From Mesorhizobium sp. CA8 (GTDB taxonomy: Bacteria; Pseudomonadota; Alphaproteobacteria; Rhizobiales; Rhizobiaceae), in assembly GCF_020164955.1 (NCBI RefSeq), contig NZ_JAIUHG010000036.1:1-56534 (forward strand): a stretch of 56,534 bases of DNA, in the 5' to 3' direction. The notes beneath the pieces were generated by a model, which ran no database searches, was not told where the DNA came from, and was given only the letters and a program-made list of their open reading frames with translations. Numbering within the stretch: position 1 is the first letter of the stretch; the number at the start of each line of letters is the position of its first letter. Both the position numbers and the translations under genes were made by a program. Positions 51,261 to 56,534 of the stretch are shown in pieces.

Positions 51261-52588
51261 TGTCCGCCCTTGGAAAAGGCTTGGAATCCCAAGCCTCCAC
51301 CACGACAGGTGTCGACGTCGTCACCTTCGGCTGCCGCCTCAATACCTATGAATCGGAAGTGATGCGCCGCGAAGCCGAAAACGCCGGCCTGGGCGCGCTT
51401 CAGGGCGGTGCCGTCATCTTCAACACCTGCGCCGTCACGGCGGAAGCGGTGCGCCAGGCCAAGCAGGCGATCCGCAAGGCGCGCCGCGAGAACCCTTCAG
51501 CGCGCATCATCGTCACCGGCTGCGCGGCGCAGACCGAGTCGCAGAATTTCGCCGCCATGGACGAGGTCGACCTCGTGCTCGGCAATGAGGAGAAGCTGAA
51601 GGCCAACTCCTATCGCGCGCTGCCCGATTTCGGCGTCAACGATACCGAGAAGGCGCGCGTCAACGACATTTTTTCGGTGCGCGAGACGGCAAGCCACATG
51701 GTCGATGCCATCGAGGGCCGGGCGCGCGCCTTCGTGCAGGTGCAGAATGGCTGCGACCATCGCTGCACCTTCTGCATCATCCCTTACGGCCGCGGCAATT
51801 CGCGCTCCGTGCCGATGGGCGCCGTGGTCGAGCAGGTCAAGCGTCTGGCCGGCAACGGCTATGCCGAGATCGTTTTGACCGGCGTCGACATGACCAGTTT
51901 CGGCGCCGACCTGCCGGGCGCGCCAAAACTGGGAAAACTGGTGAAGACGATCCTTCGCCAGGTGCCGGATGTGAAGCGGCTGAGATTGTCCTCGATCGAT
52001 TCAATCGAGGCCGACGACGACCTGCTGGACGCGATCGCCACCGAGCCGAGGCTGATGCCGCATCTGCACCTGTCGCTGCAATCGGGCGACGACATGATCC
52101 TGAAGCGCATGAAGCGTCGTCATTTGCGCGAGCAGTCGATCCGCTTTTGCGAGGACGTGCGCAAGCTGCGTCCCGGCATCGTCTTTGGCGCCGACATCAT
52201 CGCCGGCTTCCCGACCGAAACCGAGGACATGTTTAAGAATTCGGAGAAGATCGTCGAGGAATGCGGCCTGACGCATCTCCACGTCTTCCCGTTCTCGCCG
52301 CGCGAGGGCACGCCCGCCGCGCGCATGCCGCAAGTCCGCCGCGAGGTGGTGAAGGCGCGCGCCGCAAGGCTGCGCGCCGCCGGCGAGGCCGCCTATCGCC
52401 GGCACCTGTCGTCGCTGCCGGGCACGCGGCAGTCGATCCTGATCGAGCGCGACGGGCTCGGCCGCACCGAAGGGTTTACGCTGGCCGCAATCGACACGGG
52501 CGCGCCCGGCGAGATCGTCGACGCCACCATCACCGGCCATGATGGCGCCCGACTGATTGCGGCGCCCTCTGCCGCGCAAGCCGCCTGA
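51260..52588 (+). CDS. mtaB: tRNA t6A37 methylthiotransferase MtaB
   Basis: Radical-SAM enzyme converting t6A37 to ms2t6A37, 442 aa. UPF0004 cysteines in FGCRLN, NTCAVT and TGCAAQ; radical SAM cluster in NGCDHRCTFCIIPYGRG; GADIIAGFPTE and LHVFPFSPREGTPA follow; a C-terminal TRAM-like domain. The start overlaps the dapF stop. ftsY is 13 bases on. Confidence 0.96.
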   Translation: MSALGKGLESQASTTTGVDVVTFGCRLNTYESEVMRREAENAGLGALQGGAVIFNTCAVTAEAVRQAKQAIRKARRENPSARIIVTGCAAQTESQNFAAMDEVDLVLGNEEKLKANSYRALPDFGVNDTEKARVNDIFSVRETASHMVDAIEGRARAFVQVQNGCDHRCTFCIIPYGRGNSRSVPMGAVVEQVKRLAGNGYAEIVLTGVDMTSFGADLPGAPKLGKLVKTILRQVPDVKRLRLSSIDSIEADDDLLDAIATEPRLMPHLHLSLQSGDDMILKRMKRRHLREQSIRFCEDVRKLRPGIVFGADIIAGFPTETEDMFKNSEKIVEECGLTHLHVFPFSPREGTPAARMPQVRREVVKARAARLRAAGEAAYRRHLSSLPGTRQSILIERDGLGRTEGFTLAAIDTGAPGEIVDATITGHDGARLIAAPSAAQAA

Positions 52589-52601
52589 GACTGCGAGACG
52601 C

Positions 52602-54506
52602 ATGGCTGGTTTTTTCAAGAAGATATTTTCGTTCGGCAAGAAAGAAGTTGTCGAGGAGCGCGTCGACGAAACGGCTCCGCTGGCGCCGATCAAATGGGAC
52701 GCGCTGGACACGCTGAAGACCGAGGCCGAGGAGGCCGCGCCGGAGGTTTCGGCGCGTGAGCAGGAGCCTGCATCCTACCCTCCCCTCGATGGGGAGGGTC
52801 GCCACCAATTAGCGGGGCGGGGTGACAGCGCCGACGTGCGTCACCCTCGAGCTGCGCTCGGGACCTCCCCCATCGGGGGGGAGGTAGAGCCCACCCCTCA
52901 ACCTCTCCCCGACGAGCCGAAGCCCGAACCTGCTCCGACCATTCCGCCGACGCCCGAGCCGATCGTTCCCGCCGAGCCGGAACCGCTGCCGCAGCCCGAG
53001 CCGGAAGAAGAGCCGCAACCGGTGCCCGAGAAACCGGAGCCGCCGAGCCCTGAGGAAGTGCCGCCGGTACAACCCGAGCCTTTACCCGCGCCGGCGCCCG
53101 AACCTGCTCCGCAGGAAGTGCCCGCACCTCCGCCGGCCCAGCCGGACATCGAGCCTTCGCGTCCGGAACCGCAGCCTGAGCAGCCACCGGTCGAAGTGCC
53201 GACGCCGCCTGCCGAAGCCCCGGTCGAGCCGCCGGCGCCCATCGAGGTTCCGCCAGCGGCGCCGCCTCCCATCGAGCCATCCTCGCAAGCCGGCGCCGCC
53301 CCTCATCCGCCTGCCGGCATCTTCTCCCCGTATAGGGACGGGGAGAAGGACGAAGCTGCATCGCCCCACCCTCCCCTTGATGGGGAGGGTCGCCACGAAG
53401 TGGCGGGGCGGGGTGATGGAGTTGACGCGGGTCACCTCCACCCCCGAGCTGCGCTCGGGACCTTCCCCATGGAAGGGGGGGTGGAGTCCGCGCCCGTTCC
53501 GCAGCTTGCCCCCGCCGCCGGCAAGGTGACGGTCTCAAAAAGGGTCGAGCAGAAAGCCGAGCCGCAAAAGGCGCCGGAGCCGGCGCCGCGGCGCTCCTGG
53601 TTCCAGCGCATGCGCGAAGGGCTTGCCCGCTCCTCGCGCGAGCTCACCGGCAACATCGCCGGCGTCTTCACCAAGCGAAAGCTGGACGAGAACACGCTGC
53701 AGGACCTGGAGGACGTGCTGATCCGCGCCGATCTCGGCCTGGAGACCGCGCTTCGCGTCACCGATTCGCTTGCTTCCAGCCGCTACGGCCGCGACGTTTC
53801 CGACTCTGAAGTCCGCGCCGTGATGGCGGCGGAAGTGGAAAAGGTGCTGACGCCGGTCGCAAGACCGCTCGAGCTCGATCTCAGCCACAAGCCGCATGTC
53901 ATCCTGGTCGTCGGCGTCAACGGCACCGGCAAGACCACCACCATCGGCAAGCTCGCCGCCAAGCTCACCGATGGCGGCCTGAAGGTGATGCTGGCCGCCG
54001 GCGACACGTTCCGCGCCGCCGCGATCGAGCAGCTCAAGATCTGGGGCGAGCGCACGAAATCGCCCGTCATTGCCACCAAGCTCGGCGCCGATGCGGCGGG
54101 CCTCGCCTATGACGCCTTCGAGAAAGCCAAGGAGGCCGGCTCCGACGTGCTGATCATCGACACGGCCGGCCGTCTGCAGAACAAGACCGAGCTGATGGCC
54201 GAGCTGGAAAAAATCGTGCGCGTGCTGGGCAAGCTCGATCCGGAAGCCCCGCACACGGTGCTGCAGACGGTCGACGCCACCACCGGCCAGAATGCGCTGA
54301 ATCAGGTCGAGATATTCCGCAACGTCGCCGGCGTCAACGGGCTGGTGATGACCAAGCTGGACGGCACGGCGCGCGGCGGTATTCTGGTGGCGATAGCCGC
54401 CAAGCACCGGCTGCCGGTCTATTTCATCGGCGTCGGCGAGCAGGTCGACGACCTCGAACCGTTTTCCGCCAGCGAGTTTGCGAGAGCGATCGCCGGCGTC
54501 GCCTGA
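52602..54506 (+). CDS. ftsY: Signal recognition particle receptor FtsY
   Basis: SRP receptor GTPase targeting ribosomes to the inner membrane, 634 aa, longer than usual because of the linker. N-terminal amphipathic MAGFFKKIFSFGKKE; Pro/Glu-rich linker (about 60-330) interrupted by three translated palindromes; N domain after RSWFQRMREG; G domain with G1 GVNGTGKT (438-445), DTAGRLQNK and TKLDGTARGG. The NG core is intact, so the linker insertions need not harm the enzyme. Confidence 0.95.
   Translation: MAGFFKKIFSFGKKEVVEERVDETAPLAPIKWDALDTLKTEAEEAAPEVSAREQEPASYPPLDGEGRHQLAGRGDSADVRHPRAALGTSPIGGEVEPTPQPLPDEPKPEPAPTIPPTPEPIVPAEPEPLPQPEPEEEPQPVPEKPEPPSPEEVPPVQPEPLPAPAPEPAPQEVPAPPPAQPDIEPSRPEPQPEQPPVEVPTPPAEAPVEPPAPIEVPPAAPPPIEPSSQAGAAPHPPAGIFSPYRDGEKDEAASPHPPLDGEGRHEVAGRGDGVDAGHLHPRAALGTFPMEGGVESAPVPQLAPAAGKVTVSKRVEQKAEPQKAPEPAPRRSWFQRMREGLARSSRELTGNIAGVFTKRKLDENTLQDLEDVLIRADLGLETALRVTDSLASSRYGRDVSDSEVRAVMAAEVEKVLTPVARPLELDLSHKPHVILVVGVNGTGKTTTIGKLAAKLTDGGLKVMLAAGDTFRAAAIEQLKIWGERTKSPVIATKLGADAAGLAYDAFEKAKEAGSDVLIIDTAGRLQNKTELMAELEKIVRVLGKLDPEAPHTVLQTVDATTGQNALNQVEIFRNVAGVNGLVMTKLDGTARGGILVAIAAKHRLPVYFIGVGEQVDDLEPFSASEFARAIAGVA
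52776..52887 (+). repeat. Translated palindromic unit A inside ftsY
   Basis: CCCTCCCCTCGATGGGGAGGG palindrome plus the following hairpins, read in frame as about residues 59-95, with PPLDGEGRHQLAGRGD. A second unit (B) at 53366 is in the same frame and orientation. Confidence 0.85.
53301..53349 (+). repeat. Translated palindromic unit C inside ftsY
   Basis: CTCATCCGCCTGCCGGCATC followed by CTTCTCCCCGTATAGGGACGGGGAGAAG, the family seen between genes at 3185. Read in frame as PHPPAGIFSPYRDGEKDE. Confidence 0.8.
53366..53484 (+). repeat. Translated palindromic unit B inside ftsY
   Basis: CCCTCCCCTTGATGGGGAGGG and GAGCTGCGCTCGGGACC as in unit A. Read as PPLDGEGRHEVAGRGD and HPRAALGTFPMEGG. About residues 256-294. 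Confidence 0.85.
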
Positions 54507-54569
54507 ACAAAGGCGTGATCTTGAAAGGCCGCCTGCTTTTCGGCCAGATCATGCGCAAGAAGGACTTTT

Positions 54570-55226
54570 ATGAACATCCTCGAACGCGACCCGTCCGATC
54601 CACGCCGCAAGCCGATGAATCCCGGCTTGAAGTTCCTGCTCGAACTGGGTCCGGGCCTGGTGTTCTTCTTCACCACCATCCGCGGCGAGTGGCTGGCCGA
54701 GAAATTCCCGGTGCTCGCCCATCTCGGCGAGCCGATCCTGATCGCCACCGCCTTCTTCATGGTGGCGACCGCGCTTTCGCTCGGCGCCTCCTGGCTGCTC
54801 ACGCGCAGCCTGCCGCTGATGCCGCTGGTCTCGGCGATCGTCGTCTTCGTCTTCGGCGCGCTGGCGCTTTACCTGCAGGACAAGACCTTCGCCTTCATGA
54901 AGCCGACGATCATTAATTCGCTGTTCGGCGTCACGCTGCTCGGCGGCCTGCTGTTCGGCCGGTCGCTGCTTGGCTACGTCTTCGATTCCGCCTTCCAGCT
55001 CGATGCCGAGGGCTGGCGCAAGCTGACCTTCCGCTGGGGCCTGTTCTTCCTGTTCCTCGCCGTGCTCAATGAGGTCGTGTGGCGCAACTTTTCCGAGGCG
55101 ACCTGGCTTTATTTCAAGGTCTGGGGCACGATCCCGATCACCTTGCTGTTCACCTTCAGCCAGATGCCGCTGATCATGCGCCACTCGCTGGAAGAAAAAG
55201 CCAAGCAAGAGAAGGCCGGGAATTAA
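54570..55226 (+). CDS. yciB: Septation protein A homologue (YciB/IspZ)
   Basis: Inner-membrane protein of envelope and division upkeep, 218 aa with five to six helices. Signatures PGLKFLLELGPGLVFFFTT and LNEVVWRNFSEATWLYFKVWG. AAGGAC is upstream of ATG. Follows ftsY by 63 bases, the usual alphaproteobacterial order. Confidence 0.94.
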   Translation: MNILERDPSDPRRKPMNPGLKFLLELGPGLVFFFTTIRGEWLAEKFPVLAHLGEPILIATAFFMVATALSLGASWLLTRSLPLMPLVSAIVVFVFGALALYLQDKTFAFMKPTIINSLFGVTLLGGLLFGRSLLGYVFDSAFQLDAEGWRKLTFRWGLFFLFLAVLNEVVWRNFSEATWLYFKVWGTIPITLLFTFSQMPLIMRHSLEEKAKQEKAGN

Positions 55227-55227
55227 A

Positions 55228-55270
55228 GCAATTCCAGGAAAAGCGTGCAGCGGCTTCCGTCCGGAATTGC
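55228..55270. repeat. GCAATTCC...GGAATTGC palindromic repeat, short form
   Basis: GCAATTCCAGGAAAAGCGTG...TTCCGTCCGGAATTGC, placed right after the yciB stop. No inner hairpin; the tail is reduced to GCCAGAATGAGGG. Confidence 0.85.
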
Positions 55271-55289
55271 GCCAGAATGAGGGGGCAGC

Positions 55290-55910
55290 ATGGAATTCCT
55301 CACCACGCATGACGAGCTGAGGACGATCTACAAGACGCCCCGGCCGACCGACGGCTCGATCCGCAAAGAGCTCAAAGCCCTCGACGGCCATTGCCGCTCC
55401 TTCATCGGCAAGAGCCCCTTCGTGCTGATCGGCTCCTCCGACGGCGCCGGCAATGCCGACGTGACGCCGAAAGGCGACAAGCCCGGCTTCACCGCCATCC
55501 TCGACAACAACACCATCGCCATCCCCGACCGTCCAGGCAACAACCGGCTGGACACGCTGGAAAACATCATCCGCAATCCGTCGGTCGGGCTGCTCTTCCT
55601 CATTCCCGGCATGAACGAGACCCTGCGCGTCAATGGCGACGCCCGCATCACCCTCGATCCCGCCTTGCGCGAACGCCTGGCCGTCGACGGCAAGGAGCCG
55701 CAGAGCGTGATCGTGGTGACGGTGAAGGCCGCCTATATGCACTGCGCCAAGGCCTTCATGCGCTCCGATCTGTGGAAGCCGGAAACCTGGTACGACCGCG
55801 CGACCTTGCCGACGCTCGGCCAGATCATCCGCGACCAGCTGGCGCTCAGCGAAAGCGCCGGCGAGATCGACCGCGAGCTGGACGACGATTACCGCCAGAC
55901 CATGTGGTAG
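55290..55910 (+). CDS. Pyridoxamine-5'-phosphate-oxidase-fold flavin protein (MSMEG_1061-type)
   Basis: A 206-aa split-barrel FMN-binding protein: FIGKSPFVLIGSSDGAGNADVTPKGDKPGF then RPGNNRLDTLENIIRNPSVGLLFLIPG. Length and layout match the MSMEG_1061 group, whose substrates are not established. Ribosome site GGGGG close to the ATG. Confidence 0.9.
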   Translation: MEFLTTHDELRTIYKTPRPTDGSIRKELKALDGHCRSFIGKSPFVLIGSSDGAGNADVTPKGDKPGFTAILDNNTIAIPDRPGNNRLDTLENIIRNPSVGLLFLIPGMNETLRVNGDARITLDPALRERLAVDGKEPQSVIVVTVKAAYMHCAKAFMRSDLWKPETWYDRATLPTLGQIIRDQLALSESAGEIDRELDDDYRQTMW

Positions 55911-55947
55911 GCTTGCCGGACGACTCAACCCTTCGTCCGGCTCTCCC

Positions 55948-56472
55948 TTGATCGAGATCATCGCCATTTCAGGCAGCCTGCGCGCCGCCTCGACCAACTC
56001 GGCCCTACTCGCGGCATTGGCCGCCAACGCGCCCGCGGGCTGCCGTGTCCAGGTCTATGATGGCCTCGGCCGGCTGCCGATCTTCAACCCCGACGATGAG
56101 GGCGAGCGCACGCCGCCCGAAGCGGCAGCGCTGATCGACGCTGTCACCCGCGCAGACGGCGTCATCGTCTCCTGCCCGGAATATGCGCATGGCGTGCCCG
56201 GCGGCATGAAGAACGCGCTGGACTGGCTGGTCTCGCGCGACGCGGCGGTGGGCAAGCCGGCAATGCTGGTCCATGCCTCGCCCCGCTCGCTCTATGCGCG
56301 GGCAGCGCTTGCCGAGATCATGCGGACGATGTCCTTCGCGATGTATGAGGAGACGGCGCTGGAGATCGCGCTGCTGGGCAAGAAGCCGGCGGAGGTGGCG
56401 GCAATCCTCAGCGAGGACACGAACCGGCAGGCGATGCGCGAGGCGGTGCGGGGTTTTGGGCATAGGCGCTAA
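55948..56472 (+). CDS. NAD(P)H-dependent FMN reductase
   Basis: A 174-aa flavodoxin-fold reductase: IIAISGSLRAASTNSALLAAL (FMN phosphate loop), LPIFNPDDEG and CPEYAHGVPGGMKNALDWLV. Starts with TTG at 55948; no better start is close. Probable quinone, azo or chromate reductase-like activity. The remaining 62 bases to the window end show nothing. Confidence 0.92.
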   Translation: MIEIIAISGSLRAASTNSALLAALAANAPAGCRVQVYDGLGRLPIFNPDDEGERTPPEAAALIDAVTRADGVIVSCPEYAHGVPGGMKNALDWLVSRDAAVGKPAMLVHASPRSLYARAALAEIMRTMSFAMYEETALEIALLGKKPAEVAAILSEDTNRQAMREAVRGFGHRR

Positions 56473-56534
56473 GATAGGTATTGCGGCGCGGAATCGGTTG
56501 TGATTCTACGCTGGAGATGACACACGAATCGCTT

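Overview
This window looks like chromosomal sequence of a Rhizobiales alphaproteobacterium, most probably Mesorhizobium or a close Phyllobacteriaceae relative. The inference rests on high GC, strong codon bias, an Omp19-type lipoprotein otherwise familiar from Brucella, the sdhCDAB and mdh-sucCDAB operon layouts, two CtrA-type boxes, and several families of rhizobial intergenic palindromes. No rRNA, tRNA, CRISPR array, prophage or transposase gene was seen. Almost everything is core metabolism and cell-cycle machinery.

Layout. 1-2.2 kb: an 8-bp tandem repeat, an L,D-transpeptidase, an OmpR-type response regulator and a stand-alone cyclic-nucleotide-binding protein. 2.2-7.4 kb: xthA, a LolA-like carrier, ftsK (CtrA-type box upstream) and a small exported protein. 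7.5-9.5 kb: glnK-amtB with a terminator and a sigma-54-like promoter. 9.7-14.8 kb: tesB, a UbiH-type hydroxylase, a YCII gene coupled to a small membrane protein, an OsmC protein and yceH. 14.9-18.8 kb: sdhC-sdhD-sdhA-DUF3052-sdhB. 19-24.6 kb: an MliC-like lipoprotein, a small exported protein behind a second CtrA-type box, a diguanylate cyclase, leuC and a methyltransferase. 24.7-27.8 kb: an amino-acid ABC permease and binding protein without an ATPase, then ohr-ohrR with a candidate operator. 27.8-33.5 kb: rplS, a TSUP transporter, rimM-trmD, xerC, a TraB/GumN protein and a proline-rich membrane protein. 33.5-45.4 kb: mdh-sucC-cupin-DUF1579-sucD-odhA-odhB-DUF4241-exported protein-SDR-lpdA, all on the minus strand. 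45.5-56.5 kb: a frameshifted GNAT gene, zapE, omp19, VOC and MBL-fold proteins, dapF-mtaB-ftsY-yciB and two flavin-type enzymes.

How the genes work together. The two TCA clusters encode 2-oxoglutarate dehydrogenase (E1, E2, E3), succinyl-CoA synthetase, succinate dehydrogenase and malate dehydrogenase, so most of the oxidative half of the cycle lies in this window. Small uncharacterised genes are wired into both clusters by overlaps or gaps of a few bases. glnK-amtB forms a nitrogen-sensing and ammonium-uptake unit, and ohr-ohrR an organic-peroxide defence unit.

The least ordinary signals are in the repeats. (1) Three palindromic units of intergenic type lie inside ftsY and are read in frame. 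(2) A structured element of about 140 bases occurs four times, each time starting at or within a few bases of the stop codon of a minus-strand gene. Its closing stem differs in sequence between copies but stays complementary. One copy carries a nested 64-bp insertion with perfect terminal inverted repeats. No clearly new multi-gene defence or mobile system was found.
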